Origin: Lactarius indigo
Lineage: Eukaryota > Basidiomycota > Agaricomycetes > Russulales > Russulaceae
Assembly: GCA_025766275.1 (NCBI GenBank)
Contig: JAFKAC010000173.1
Coordinates: 1-64,000 of the forward strand
Length of the DNA: 64,000 nt
Direction: 5' to 3'
The translations under genes were made by a program, and so were the position numbers. Shown one piece after another: positions 37,870-52,722 of this stretch. The notes under the pieces were generated by a model. It was not told the DNA's origin. It saw only the letters and a program-made list of their open reading frames with translations, and ran no database searches. The first letter of the stretch is position 1. Every line of letters begins with the position of its first letter.

Positions 37870-37941
37870 TGACCACCGCAGGGGTCGAACCTGCAATCTC
37901 CTGATTCGTAGTCAGACGCGATGCCATTTCGCCAGGCGGCC
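37870..37941 (-). tRNA. tRNA-Arg(ACG)
   Basis: A 72-nt cloverleaf with no intron. The acceptor stem GGCCGCC pairs with GGTGGTC (two G-U pairs) and the discriminator is A. The D arm is TGGCGAAATGGCA. The anticodon stem TCTGA/TCAGG encloses loop CTACGAA, anticodon ACG (read as ICG). The T arm is GCAGG TTCGACC CCTGC. A T8 terminator follows. Confidence 0.92.
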
Positions 37942-38030
37942 GTGAACAAGTTGGCCATTGGTAATTGATAATCGATAGACGTGGGTTATTAGAGCAAAGC
38001 GGGCAATTGGATAACTTGAAGTCGAACACG

Positions 38031-40138
38031 ATGGCCGCCCGGAACCCAATCAACGGAGAGCCGACTACGCTCCTGACTTGCCCCGCCGCACGCTGTCCGC
38101 TACCTTCGTGGAGTCGCACCTTCTCAAGTACCGATGCACTCCTGGAACACGCGCGGCAATCCAGGGCACAGCATCCATTGTGTACTACATGTCTCAGGGT
38201 GTTCAAAGATACCGCAGCTCTGGAACAAGTGCGTGACCGTAACTGCTCGAGCATACAGTCCCTGCTCAACCAGATCGCAGCACGTAGAAGCAAAACACGT
38301 CGTTATATGCCAACCCTGCAACCGAAAATACAAGTCGCAGTCCGCCATCGACCAGCACTGGCGCTCCTCGACCGCGCATCCCAATTGCCCCGTCTGTGGG
38401 GCCGGGGCTGCAGACACGCCTGCACTTGCCGAGGTGAGCAACCGACCGCCTGCCCGACCGATCTGCTCACGAACCACCATCCTTCGTCGGTTTAATTAGC
38501 ATATCGCGAATGCCCATCCGAAAGTACGCTGTTGCGGCGTGCTTCTGAGTGAGAACGACCTGGACGTGCACTACCTTACGTCGCGCAACCACCCCACGTG
38601 TAGGGAGTGTAACATCGGCTTTGCAACCGAATTGGAATATGCTGAGGTACGCGGGCCACGCAAAACTCAGCACTCTGAGAGCTGACGATTGGTTTTCGAT
38701 GTAGCACAATTCGCAATTGCACTCGGAATTGCAGTGTAAAGTCTGCGCGGAGCAGTTCCCATCTTCAGAGGCGTTGTGGGCTCACATGGGAGATCCGTCA
38801 AGTCACCGCCGATGCGAGTTCTGCAATGCGGAGTTCAAAGAAACGTCCGCGCTCGTTGAGGTGATTGATAACTAGCCGGTAGATGAAATATAAAGCACGC
38901 TGTTGACTCGTTATTTTTTACCAGCATTATACTGAGACTCACCTACCACCAAATGACGTTCAAGACGCGTCCGGTTCCGTTATTGTGCGTCCACTTTTTG
39001 CTTCACGCCCCTACAGTATTGTGAACACCTCCCGCAGGAAGTGTCGACTCGCTCGCCCACCCCTCCGATGAATCGACCTTACGCTCCTCCCTCCCGCTCT
39101 ATTCCTTCTGCTGTTGTCGGGGCAGGGCGTACCGCCGCCACACACGCCTATCCTCCTGCGCCTCCCAGCCGCGCGAGCACAAGTGGCCCTGGCACAAGCA
39201 CAAGCGGCTCCGACATCGCCTCTGAGCTATACTACACTCCTCATAACAACAACACTTTTACGCACTCGTCCAGTCTTGGCGACAGTTCCTCCAGCGTTTC
39301 TCACTCGCATTCGCACCTACAATCGCAATCGCCCTTTAATAACAACCGACCGACCGTCGCGCGGCCTCCTCACCCGGGTTTCTCATCAGACGGTGCTTCG
39401 TCCGATTATACCGCCGTCCACCGCACTGCGACCCAAAGCCCCGCGCTGCGAGCGCATGCGTCCCCATCCCCGGCGGTTCTCACACCCCCTCGCGCCTTGT
39501 CGTCGTCCCCATCGCCTGCTCTCCCCATCCCTCTACGAGCCGTGGGTTCTGTGGGCCCCGTGACCCCCGCACGCCATGGCACGCTCATCGCATCGTCGCC
39601 ACAACCTCATGAACAGCAGTGGGAACAGCAGCAACAGCAGCCGCAACGGCAGCTACCCCAGCCGCCATCCTCCGCTCGGTCCAAAGGGTCCGTCGCCGAG
39701 ACGCCCTCGGGCGATCTCGCCAACTTCCATCTGCTCAAGGGCTCTCCCCTGCAGTCCGTCGTTGACTTTGACACGCCGACACCCTCCCCGCGCACTCCGA
39801 GCGCATCTCCCGCCGATCACCAGGCCTTCGCGCTCGCGTCCCGTACGGGGGCCCCTTACTTTCCGCTCAACGACGGGCGTCGGTTCTTAACAGGCTCTGC
39901 TGGAATCTCGCCCTCCTTCGCGCGAACGCAGAGGGCTGCGGCTGCAATCACTGATGCCAGGTCGGCTTTTTACTGCCGCATATGCCAAGTGGACCCTTGC
40001 CGCGAAATAACGGCAACTGCATGTGGACACATGTTTTGCAATGCGTGCATTGTGGAGGAAGTGCGCGAGAATGCACGTTGTCCCGTGTGCAACGCCGCGG
40101 TGCTACTGTTTGCACTGCTCAGGCTAGATGTATCGTGA
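38031..40138 (+). CDS. C2H2 zinc-finger array with C-terminal RING finger
   Basis: Probable RING-type E3 ubiquitin ligase that may bind RNA or DNA through its fingers. Exons: 38031-38228, 38281-38433, 38500-38646, 38705-38860, 38925-38984 and, most likely, 39038-40138. Each of exons 2-5 begins with the His that completes a finger: HVEAKHVV, HIANAHP, HNSQLHSE, HYTETHLP. Each finger exon then supplies Cys pairs (CQPCNRKYKSQ, CRECNIGFATE, CKVCAEQFPSS, CEFCNAEFKET). A long Ser/Pro-rich linker leads to the RING: FYCRICQVDPCREITATACG, HMFCNACIVEEV and ARCPVCNAAV. Similar multi-finger/RING proteins occur across Agaricomycetes; no function is assigned. The start is the first ATG after the tRNA gene. 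A 32-nt alternative for the last intron was judged too short. Confidence 0.85.
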
Positions 40139-41165
40139 TTGTAGCGGAACCTCTGGTTTTTGGGGGATATTCCTGGCCTTGCATTGCAGGCTGATCCATA
40201 GCGCTTGGCTACTTGAAGTCAGTTCAGTCACCGTTATTGTCGCAAATTTACAGACAAATGTCCGAGGCTGAGCTGAGCATTGAGCTCCCCCTGTAAGAGG
40301 TTAATTCCAACCTGTATAAGGTACTAGTTTCAACGCAGCTCGTATCGCTAAGACCCCACACACATATGTATGTACATTTTCTGGGTCTTCGGTGTGCATG
40401 TCTGCTTTGGTCACTTGGCAAGATGCGAGTTAGTGCTCCGCGTGCAATCGGTACAATGATACTCGTAAATTAACCTGAGCGCGCTATGATAGCAACTGGG
40501 ATCTTTAGATGCTCAGGCTATGCTACTGTAATCCCCCAAAAGTCCTTCTGTCCATTATGGCCCCTGCACAATGTGTGGACTTGGGGCAGTAGTAAATGTC
40601 CTTGAATTAATGCACGAAAAAAGACCGGCGATGCGCCCAAGTCCATGGTTATGCCTTTGGACCCCTTCCACCTCGCGGTTTCATCGCGTCATTACCCCCA
40701 ACTACTTTTTAGCTGTGTGTGTGTGGCTATGTGACTGCACTCGGGATCTATGCTGGCTTCGTCTTTCTGTCTGCCAATGACTGTCGTCGCCAAGGTCATC
40801 GCACCCCTGGACCGCTTGCTGGGCCGCTCATTGGACCCATCTTGTCAACGAACGTAAGGTGTAGGCTATTATCACACCTTTTTTTGTGAACGCTTTACAG
40901 TAATTACAGCCGGTTTATGTGTACAATGTGGCAGATTTCGGATATGATCAGAGATCTTGTACGGCTCCATTGCTGGCCTTCGGAACGGAAATAATCAAAA
41001 TTTCTTTAGGACCGATGATCTAGTAGTCAAACCATTCGTGACGGTTTATCAATCTTTTTGACGATTTAAACTACCCATAACTATGTACTTTCCACAAGGA
41101 ATATTGAGCATTGAGAATGGACAAATGGCAGTTGCAAAGGTAAAAGGTCTAAAGTCCAATGCCAC
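40139..41165. other. About 1 kb without a recognisable gene
   Basis: Between the convergent zinc-finger/RING and halogenase genes. No conserved ORF, tRNA or repeat was seen. The longest ORF (40571-40780) has no recognisable protein features. Confidence 0.6.
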
Positions 41166-43826
<2,661 letters not shown>

Positions 43827-44271
43827 GATGACCGTGCGTGTGTGATTGAGGTGGGCAAAGCATTAAAACATGATATGGTCGTATTCCTTTCGTCCATGCT
43901 GTGCCGAAGACCCGAGGAAGCTGTAAAGGTACAACTTGCTTTCTGCGTAGAAGAATCTGACACGCGAGACACCTTCGAGGCATTCAAAACGGAGATTGGG
44001 GTCCGCTCTGTTCTTCTAAATCCGTTAGTTGAAATGCCCTATAATGCCAGTCCTACTACAACTTAAAAAGCCGTGCACTCGGGGCCGTCGGCTGATAGGA
44101 CTAGAAGTCTGTCAATTGGGTACCCTTCGATTTTACCACATGGACGGACATATCATTGTTTCAAGGCGCCACCGGAGAGATAACCTGCCCGTTGCTGACG
44201 TTATCACGAGAAAAACCATCGTTCAAGGATGGGTCAACAACAACTCCTCTTGGTACGGTATCTATCACACA
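43827..44271. other. Halogenase promoter / DMC1 3' flank
   Basis: No gene recognised. On the minus strand it holds the DMC1 3' flank followed by the halogenase 5' region. Confidence 0.6.
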
Positions 44272-46362
44272 TCAAACATCTGCCCAACCGCCTTCATCCA
44301 GCTTGTACGAAGCTTCAGATTCGGGTCTGTCTGGGCTGTCCATAAGCTTTGCGACACGCTCTTCCGCCCGACCTGATTCGCGCGTTCAAGTGTTAGTGGT
44401 GTTGAAAAGAAGGATTAGTGCCACACAGTTCCGTGACCTGTGGCTGAATTACTTCTAGTGACCTGACGCACCTTTTCGTAGGAAGATTCTCGTGGCTGAG
44501 GCGTGTGATAGAATATGACCACCGATAGGTTTCAGCGCACCTCCGGCGACGAAGGTCATCGTTGCGCCAGGATCGGCTGCACATGAGTGGGGCAAGGAGC
44601 CGGTAAGTGGGATGTTGCTGCGTGAAACGGGTGGTACCGACATTGCACTTGATTGGTAATAAGAATAGCGACCTTTAGTGCTATTGTAAGCCAATCACAT
44701 CCACTAGGCATAAAACACGCTTGCATTGAATTCCTCGGACAGCTTAGATAACTTGGAAAGAAACTGTGGACAGTTTGCTGAATAGTTGCGTATTAACAGG
44801 TGACGATCGCACCTGGGCAAGCTACGAGGGCGTTAGTAAACAGGGTAATAGGCCGGACGAAGTATGGACCCCGGGCCATTACCTTTTGTTGTCTCTCGCT
44901 GAGTTCCCCACGCCCAGAGAAGTCGACCCGGAAAAGGGCCATTATACTATCGACAATCTTTTATTGCGATGACAAACATTGGTCTCGCCCAAATTGTGAT
45001 CGTGCTCACAATGAGTCGAAAGTCTTTATCCTCGGCAAATCGTTGGGAGCACTCGTTGATGAGTTCCATCTGAGGGTGACTCAATGCCTGTTTCCAAAAA
45101 GAGTCTATTGAGGATCTTTTACCTGATGTTCGCTATTATATGCGCGGGCTGACATAGCTCTAGGGCATGTCAGTAGATACCGATCGCAGTGGCCAGCACA
45201 CCATAAAGAATATTTTCCAGAGCCATGTCCCCGTTAACCCCGAATCGATCTGCGATGGATTTGATACGGTCGGGTCGGAAAGTGCCTGCGATAACATGGC
45301 GTTCAGGAACGAACGGACACGCAGGCTTGTACATACCTTCTGTGTCTATATAGGCAACCTGAAGAATGATGTCACCAAAGATGATAAATGCCAAGTGCTT
45401 CGTTAACTCACCTTTCCCGAGGCACCACCGAGCTCAGGGGGTAATTGAGCCACCACGCTCATTGTATGCGCAAGTTGAGTCTTTCCAGTGCGATACTCTC
45501 CATAAACTACGTAGGAAGATGTCAGATTGAGAAGGTGCGGATTCTAGTCATACCCCCCTTCAGTAATAGATTGCGACACGAGCCCCCCTCAAAAATTAGA
45601 TATTTTGAGTCGTCTGCCCTCGATTTAATCATTCCAGAATTTACCTCCGAGCATGACATCGACAGATTTGCTCCCTGTGCTGATGGCCAGCACCCTTTTG
45701 CGCTTCTCTTGCAGCTCAAGCCCTGTCGCGAAGGAAGAGCCCTGAAATGTGATTCAATGTGGTAACAAGGAGATAAGGAACTGGCAGGTCAACGGTTATC
45801 TTGTGTGCCGCTTCCTGTGAACGTCCGGAATGAGCTAAAGACGCATATACATATATGCCACGAGGTTCACACACCTTTATCTTTTCGACTTTGGCCTCGG
45901 ACATACCCTGGCAATATTGAGCCACGGTATGAGCACTCTTTACCTTCTGGACGGTGAGATAGGTACTGACCTTAATCTTGAGCATCTGTTTCCTGGTGGT
46001 CATGTTGACGCCAGACACGGTGTTGATCGCGGCGGACTATGGAAAGCAAAACGAAGGCGCCATCAGATGACTTCCACAAAGCCGGGTCATACCTTGAGCT
46101 TTAAAATGTCTTGCACGTTGATTCCCTACGAGTGGACATGTCAGAAAACTTGGGGTGAAAACAACCCAGCGCGCATATATGCGAACATGTTGCTGTAGTT
46201 CATCCACCGAATCGAAAAATGGCGCCTGGGTGGAAGCAAATTTGGGGTATATCTTTGAAAAGTTCGTCGAGAACAAGATAAACAAACGTCATCTGTTTCT
46301 TCAACGGGGCTGTCAGGTCGAGAAGGCGGAGGTGGTGCAGCTGACGAAGCGACGCGTGCCAT
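44272..46362 (-). CDS. DMC1: Meiotic recombinase DMC1
   Basis: RecA/Rad51-family ATPase that forms filaments on single-stranded DNA during meiotic recombination. The start [13 protein letters not shown] (46360-46362) is followed, across an intron, by [14 protein letters not shown]. The helix-hairpin-helix region reads [19 protein letters not shown] and [20 protein letters not shown] separates Dmc1 from Rad51. Next come [16 protein letters not shown], Walker [38 protein letters not shown] and, near the end, [20 protein letters not shown] and [15 protein letters not shown], then [16 protein letters not shown] is at 44272-44274. Many short introns make up about half of the locus. Its presence implies a meiotic cycle. 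Confidence 0.92.
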
Positions 46363-46601
46363 CGTTAAGATGCGAAGGGTGAATTTTCGGACTTCAGTTT
46401 CAGATGCTAATGAGAGGGACAAATTAAGGGAATGAGAAATATGCGTTTTTATGAGACGCGTCGCATCACGGTCACGTGTAGGCAGCGTTCAGCAAACACC
46501 AAGAACAAGAGACTATTCGTGTTCCCCAACAAGATGAGACACCGCAATTAATAAACGAGTTAGCAACACAATAAAGTACCATCACATGAAAAATAAATAG
46601 T

Positions 46602-49471
46602 TTATACCCGCCGCCTTGAGGCCCTGTCCACGTCCACAAGCGTGTCTATAACATGATCCCTTGCCTCCTCGAGCTTGGAACCGCCACTGTAGAACACCTC
46701 GGCGTCTAGGGCAACCCTCAATGCTGCACGCAACCCTGCATTTCGGCGCGAAGGTGACGGCGGAGGCGAAAGCACGACGGAAACGCCCGAGGACCCAGGT
46801 AACGCGGAGGGGAATAGTCGCCTATATAGCACGATTGCGGAAAGCAGCATACGCACGCCCCGTTCTTCGTCGTCGGCGTCCGAGTCATCGGAGTGTTCGA
46901 TCTCCTCATGTCGGACGAATGCACCATTGTAGATGCGCTCCAGTAGGTCCACGAGCTCCGCACTACGCCCCCCCAAGGAGCGTCCTGCATCAATTACGGC
47001 CTGCCGTTCCACTTCTTCGCGAGCGTCCTTCTCGGTACCATAGAACTCGGTATCTCCCGATTGCACATCTGGGCCAAGTACAGCATCCACGAACGCCCGC
47101 GCAGCAACATGCGCAACGGCCTTGCGCACATTGCGCACGGCGAGCGAGCTAAGCGGGGAAAGACGGACATTGCACGTCTTGGCGAGACTGACAGAGGCTT
47201 CCTCGACCGTCATCGCGCCAATAACGGCGCGCTCGAAAGGTCGCACAAGCCGCGCATGATTTGCTCTCGTCCAGAGGGTCATGGCACGGGCACGCCAAAC
47301 AGGAAAGACCAAGAGGGCGAGCGTCGATAAATCGCCTGGCGAAGTAGCAAAGGCAGGGGTGTGAGAAACCATGCCCCAGTACGCCTGCGAACGGAGGCCA
47401 AGTGACGTGGCACCTAGACTTGAAATCAGCACCTAGTCCGCCATGATAGTCACGGGTGAGAGTACACACGGTCAAACACCGCTAGTTCCGCCAACCTCAC
47501 CCACGCGCGCTGCTCAAGTTGCTTATGTTCAAGTGTCTTGGTCTTCCCTCCACGCTTGGGCGCCGCAAAACTCAACAGAAGTCCAAAGAAACCGGGGTGC
47601 ACTCCAAGGGCTGTGCGGAGCAAAGTGGCCTCATCGGGTGTGCCACGTCGTGAGGAATCCAAGGCATCAATGAGAGCATTTCGTTTGGCCGCATCCGTGC
47701 GAGGGAAGTTGGAGGACGAAAAGAGAGTACGAAGTCGGGGGATACTCTTAGGGAGGAAGGGTAGCAAAATAGAAAGGAAGACGAGGCCAGAAACGACCAG
47801 ATGGAAGACTTGCAACACTTCTCTCCAGCCGAAAGTGGACGCAAGCGCCGTCGGCGTAAGAACGACACCAGTGTCTGCAAGAACGACGCCGGTGTGGGTG
47901 GGGGAAGATCGGGAATACGAGGTGAGCGGCGAATTGAAGAAAGAAAAAAAGGAGAAGACTGCGAGGAGATACTGCTTTGACTGAGCTTGGACGGGAGGAG
48001 TAGCTACATCCCGAGGCTGCGACGCTTCTCCCTCGGGAAGGGGCTGAACTTTTCGCGGCCGCCCGCGCTTGCGTTTTTCTGGTACAACGCCTGGATTTGT
48101 CTCCTTGGGTTTTGGGTCCTTGGCAGGCCTCTTTGGTATGCCTTTGATACGCTTCTTGGGATGCAAATTATCATCGTCAGCGTCACTCTCTCCATCGTCA
48201 ACGCCCTCGTCATCATCAGAAATGTCTGAGGTGGCCTCGTCACGCTCGGGTCCACCAAAACGAGACACCCATTCACGTTCCCACTCGCGGAGAAGAGCAG
48301 GACCGCCGACGAGACCCGAAATGAGAGAGCGCAAACCGGCTTGCTCCCGCTTGAGGCGGCTTTCGCGGCGTTTCAAGACGCTACATGCGACGTGAGGGGA
48401 AAGATCAGGGCGAGGAATCACAATGCTCACTGAATGTACTCCGCAGCCTTTCCGAGAACGTTGGCCTTGCTGATCTTGCGTGCGACCCTGACTCCGTCTA
48501 CGAAACCGCGTTCGTCTACTACGTCGTTCCATACAAGCTTCTCTGGCTTCTCCAGTGACTCGGCCTCCGGGCCATCTTGACCTTTATTGCCCTTCTCCTT
48601 GGTCTCAAGGACCCGAAGTGCAGGCACCGCGTCTTTGAGAGACTGGATGCGTGCGTTGAGATTTGTGCGGTATCTTCGCTCTATGGTGGTGTGACTCGTC
48701 TTTGGACGGCCGATGACGGCCACTGTCCCACCCAGAGCTGAATCTGGTGAGGGAGTAAGCTCAGCGGCTGGGGATTTACGCTTAGAGCCAGCGTTGGTCG
48801 CTGGAGGGGAATGACGCTGGAGGCGTGGAATGGGAAGCTTTTGGGCATCTAAGCGGAGGATGTCAAGAGGGTAAATGACAGACGAGTGGGGTAATGAGCA
48901 TACTGGAGAAAGTAAGTTGCTCCGCCTGTCCTTGCACAGGCACTGCAAGAGTGACACCAGAAGTCTGGCGAACGGACTGTGCGAGCTCGTCGACCGGGTC
49001 ATTCACTGATACAGGTACGTGGACGGGCACATGAACACCCGGAGAGATATGAGGGGAGGTAGCGGCAGTAGATGGGATGGATGGTATAGAGGCCACAGGA
49101 GTGAGATCTGAGAGAGATGCGCCGGATGAAGAAGAGGATGAAGTAATGCTCATTCGACGAGGAGGGAGACTTTGTGGAAATCCAAGTAGTTGCTGAGGTT
49201 GGAAAGGAGTCAAGTCGGTAGTGAACATCTTTGGGTCAAAGTGCAAGGCGCTGGGGTCAATGGCAAGAGAAGAGGAATCGAAGTCGAGATCCATCCCGAG
49301 AGGGAGATTCAAACCGAAATCAAAGGCAGCAGGGTCGAATTTGACGTTCTGAGGCTGGTCATTGTCCCAGAGACTGGAGAACTGGGACCAGTCAGGAGGG
49401 CTGTCCGTATGGGACGTGCCAGAATCAGACATTGTGGGTACGTCGGAGAGATGGTGGTCGTCCATAGACAT
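46602..49471 (-). CDS. SREBP-type bHLH membrane-bound transcription factor (Sre1)
   Basis: Sterol- and oxygen-responsive regulator, released from the ER membrane by proteolysis. The N-terminal acidic activation region starts MSMDDHHLSDVPTM. The bHLH domain has SHTTIERRYRTNLNARIQSL with the SREBP-specific Tyr in the basic region (RRYR), then KISKANVLGKAAEYIQ and, after an intron, VLKRRESRLKREQAGL. A Ser/Asp-rich and basic linker with GRPRK follows, then two hydrophobic segments (YLLAVFSFFSFF and VFHLVVSGLVFLSILLPFL) likely to be the membrane hairpin. The C-terminal regulatory domain extends to DVDRASRRRV. Length (about 900 residues) and order fit fungal Sre1/SrbA. An E-box lies 45 bp upstream of the start, and HMG-CoA reductase lies downstream in the window. 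Confidence 0.9.
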
Positions 49472-49513
49472 TGGGTCGATGCGGAATCGGACCACTTTGA
49501 AGTATAAATCCAA

Positions 49514-49523
49514 ATCACGTGAC
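49514..49523. promoter_or_regulatory. E-box (ATCACGTGAC) upstream of the SREBP start
   Basis: CACGTG at 49516-49521, 45 bp from the SREBP ATG in the 331-bp promoter shared with the zinc-finger gene. SREBPs with the Tyr-type basic region bind both E-boxes and sterol elements, so self-regulation is possible. Binding is inferred. Confidence 0.45.
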
Positions 49524-49802
49524 TGTAGCGGGGTTGGTGTGCTGGATAGCCTCAGCAGACTCGGGCTCCAGGGCTGAGCTGAGATTGAGGCAGTTACTAG
49601 CGGTTGTAGTTGCAAGTGTCAGCGGCCCCGTGTGCGTGTCTAGATCGCCCTTTCTAGGTAGCCAACTTGAACCATACAGCGGACTTTGAAGGCGACTACA
49701 CATTTACATTATATAGCTCGCCAGTGTCGCGTCGTCAATCTATCCCCCTTTTCCTCTCTCCTTCCCTCCCTTTTTGTCTCCTTCTTTCCGCACCTTGAGG
49801 AA

Positions 49803-51160
49803 ATGTCTGACACAGAAGAAAAAAAATCGGGCTATCGCCTCGAATATGCTAAGAATAATCGGGCAAAGTGCAAAGGTTTGTTTTTGCTCGCTATTATTTT
49901 CCTTCCTCTCTATCTTGCTCACTGTTCTACGCGTTTTTCGTCCCAACAGGCCCCAAGCCTTGCAATGGTTGGTGTCTGTTTCACTCCTGACACGCTTGTC
50001 TATCAATCTCATAAATCTACGTTCTTCTAGGAACGGTCCTCGACAAGGGCACACTCAAAATAGGCTCTGTTGTTGATTTCAGGGGCCACACTTCCTTGTA
50101 CGTCAGCTTTAAACATATTTCACTTTGCCGCATCCTCATCACAACCCTTCCTTCCAATTTCCCTGGTTTTCTTCTTGGTTTCCAATGATAGTGCCTGGCG
50201 TCATTGGGGTTGTACAACCGAAACCATCATAACCAACATGAAGAAGTCTTTCACCGAAGCAGATGAGCTCGACGGATTCGACGAACTTCAGCCCGCGGAT
50301 CAGGACAAAATTCGCAAGGCTTGGGAAGATGGCCATGTCGCTGATGAGGACGTTCCCGAGACGGCACGCAAGGCTCAAGGGGATGATGGTGCAGATGAGG
50401 AGCCAAAACCCAAGAAGAAACGTGCACCAGCAAAGAAAGCTGACGAAGGTGAATCATCAAAGCCGAAGAAGGCACGCGCGACCAAGAAGGCAAGTCGCTC
50501 ATTCGCTGTTGTTCTGCAACATTTAGACATCATTGCCGTTCACAGAAGTCAGACGAAGAAGGCGAGGCTGCAGATGATGATGACGTAGAAAAGGAAAAGC
50601 CAAAGAAAGCACCAGTGTCAAAGTCTCGTCCCAAGGCAATTATTCCCCTATTTTCATTTTGCACCAATGAATCCTGACATGATTAATCTCAGAAATCTAA
50701 AGATGAAGACCAGGAGATGAATGGGGCCGATGAAGACCAGGAGGCGAAACCAAAAAAGAAAGCCCCACCTCCTAAGAAAGCCCCAGCTGAAAAGAAGGCC
50801 ACTGAGAAGAAGGCCCCTGCGAAGAAGCGTGCCGCCAAAAAGGTACTTTTATAAATAAAAATAAATCCACTTTTTGACCCACATTCGACAGGATGTCGAA
50901 GAAGAATCCGGCGAGGACTTTGCTGATGATATCGACAACCTCCCAGCTGATGACGATGAACTCTCTGAGGCTGAGAATAAGAAGCGAAAGGTATGTCCGA
51001 GTATTTCAGAATATAAGAACCCAACTCCTTCTCAACGTCGATTGGCGATCAGCGCCCTGTGTCAAAGACCTCCACCAAACCTGCGTCGAAGAAAGCCGCA
51101 AAACCAGCATCTGGTCGTGCTAAGAAGGCCAAGGTAACTCATGAGGATGAAGAGGACTGA
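49803..51160 (+). CDS. PARP-type zinc-finger protein with Lys/Asp-rich tail
   Basis: Small nuclear-looking protein with one PARP-type zinc finger, a fold that senses DNA ends in PARP1 and DNA ligase III. The finger reads YRLEYAKNNRAKCKGPKPC, GTLKIGSVVDFRGHTSF and AWRHWGCTT, giving the C-x-C...H-x-C ligands, assembled over four short exons with in-frame GT-AG introns. A helix follows (DELDGFDELQPADQDKIRKA, then WEDGHVADEDVP). The rest is repeated Lys/Ala/Pro blocks and acidic runs, broken by introns near 50490, 50635, 50840 and 50990, and it ends HEDEED. There is no catalytic domain, so it is not itself a PARP. Similar stand-alone zf-PARP proteins are common in basidiomycetes. Confidence 0.88.
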
Positions 51161-51501
51161 ATCCATTACCTCTATGTGTCGTTTGCGTTATCAATGTCGA
51201 TGCTTGCCCACGGTATTGTTGTGGTTCCCTATTGCTCTCTGCGTGCTATCCCTTCTTTCTTATATACATGTTGCCATGTACTACGATCGATAATACCATA
51301 TGGAGACTGTCTTGGACTTGTCCCGTCGCTTCAAGCGATCGCTGTCTAAAAACAATGTCGTATTTTGTCTGATAGTAAAAATATTTATGATATTATGGAA
51401 TTGTGGTGAGCTACAGGAAGAGGGATTGAGTGCTACAGCTATTTATTATGAGGTGAATACAGCCCATTAGCCCAATGAAAATAATGACAACAACAATCTC
51501 A
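51161..51501. other. Intergenic, no gene seen
   Basis: 3' flanks of two convergent genes. AT-rich, no conserved frame or RNA gene recognised. Confidence 0.6.
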
Positions 51502-52421
51502 TTAGTATGAGTACCCTCCGTCGGTCGCCGATTGAGAAGGGCTTGGAAATGAGGCCGGAGTAGATGATGAGAGGGGGCGAGAAGTAAGTAAAATCATGGG
51601 AGGTGAATTGCCCGGACTTCCGTTGCCACTGCCCGGGCCAGCGTCGGATGTGGGAAAGGGGAGAAACGACAGGCCGTTGGCGTTGATGGAGGAGATCAAC
51701 AGCGAAGCCTGACTGGGGGGGATTGTCGTCGTCGTGGGAGGAAGGAGCGTGACGGTGATCGTGGTAGGTCCTTCAGAGGACGACTTTCCGTCGTCTCCAC
51801 AGTCCGGATTGTCACCATCGTTGGTCCCTTGCGTGGTATTTCTGCCACTATCCCGTGCAGGTGACCCATCTCCATCATCCCCGCAGTCATCAGCAGAGTC
51901 GCTGCTGACTACGGGGAAGGGGACGGTGACGTTGCCGCCGGACGTTGAGTTACTCGTAATTCCACCCTGAGCACCAGAAGCTGCGATTATTGAGGCAGCG
52001 TTTCTCTTGCTTGTGCAGGCGACAAACTACCCATATGGGAGCATTTCTGTGAGACGCGGCTGTGGGGGGTAAGGTAAACACGTACAGTGCCATTGGTCCG
52101 GATTTGAGGAAGTGCGAAACATGATTTGCTCGAGGGACATGGCTCTGTCTGCCAGGCTTTGTCAAAGCAAGCCGCGAAAGCGTTTTTTATGCAGGCTGTC
52201 TCGCCAGCTGTCCGCCCACGTGGATCAGCGGGCTACTACAGAGACGAGTGAGAACGCGTACTGTTGCAGGAGTCATTCACTTGCAGACTTTTGAACTCAG
52301 AGTTGAGAATCTGCGCCTGCTGTCCGTTTGCAAGAAGAGTCGCATTATCGACAGCAACAGGGCCAGCAGAAACTAAAGGAGACGCGAGAACTGCAAGAAA
52401 GACCAAGGTAAAGAAAGCCAT
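51502..52421 (-). CDS. Secreted CBM19-like Cys-rich protein with Ser/Thr/Pro tail
   Basis: The signal peptide MAFFTLVFLAVLASPLVSA is followed by GPVAVDNATLLANGQQAQIL. The Cys-rich module is split by introns: GETACIKNAFAACFDKAW, TEPCPSSKSCFALPQIRTNG and VACTSKRNAASIIAASGA. This matches basidiomycete proteins usually annotated with a CBM19-like (chitin-binding) domain. The tail is rich in Asp, Ser and Thr, with GNVTVPFPVVSSDSADDCGD and TITVTLLPPTTTTIPPSQ, and ends SQSATDGGYSY. A role in the cell wall is inferred from the family. The first intron boundary after SLQ is uncertain. Confidence 0.7.
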
Positions 52422-52722
52422 GATTGAGAGGATATATTATCGACAACCGGGTCGGTCAAAAGATTGTAAGCTCCAGGCTCAAATAGAATGGGGAGAGAGA
52501 TGGGTGTTAAAATAGCCTGCATAGTTCAGAACCTTTATAGTGTCTGCAGATTGAATACAACAAAAGACGAGGTGACGTTAGTTCACAACCACAAAACAAA
52601 GGAGACAACGATGAGAAGCGTGGGAATGTCCTGGAGATACCCGAGCGCGAAAGGTCCACGATCCACTTTTGTGGACATCAGTGCGATCGACTAAGGCCTC
52701 AACACCGCCAACAACATCAAGC

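Noticed and set aside
38985..39016. 32-nt intron in the zinc-finger gene
   Set aside because: The splice ends are formally correct, but the length is below what fungal introns usually allow. The 53-nt alternative to 39037 also keeps frame.
20130..40195. Shared short string (CATTGCAGGCTGATCC) near 20132-20147 and 40182-40197
   Set aside because: An isolated 16-base match with no extended similarity around it. Chance or a splice-like string, not a repeat family that I can support.
46661..47152. 163-codon plus-strand ORF opposite the SREBP C-terminus
   Set aside because: Arg/His/Pro-biased composition typical of an antisense shadow of a GC-rich coding exon.
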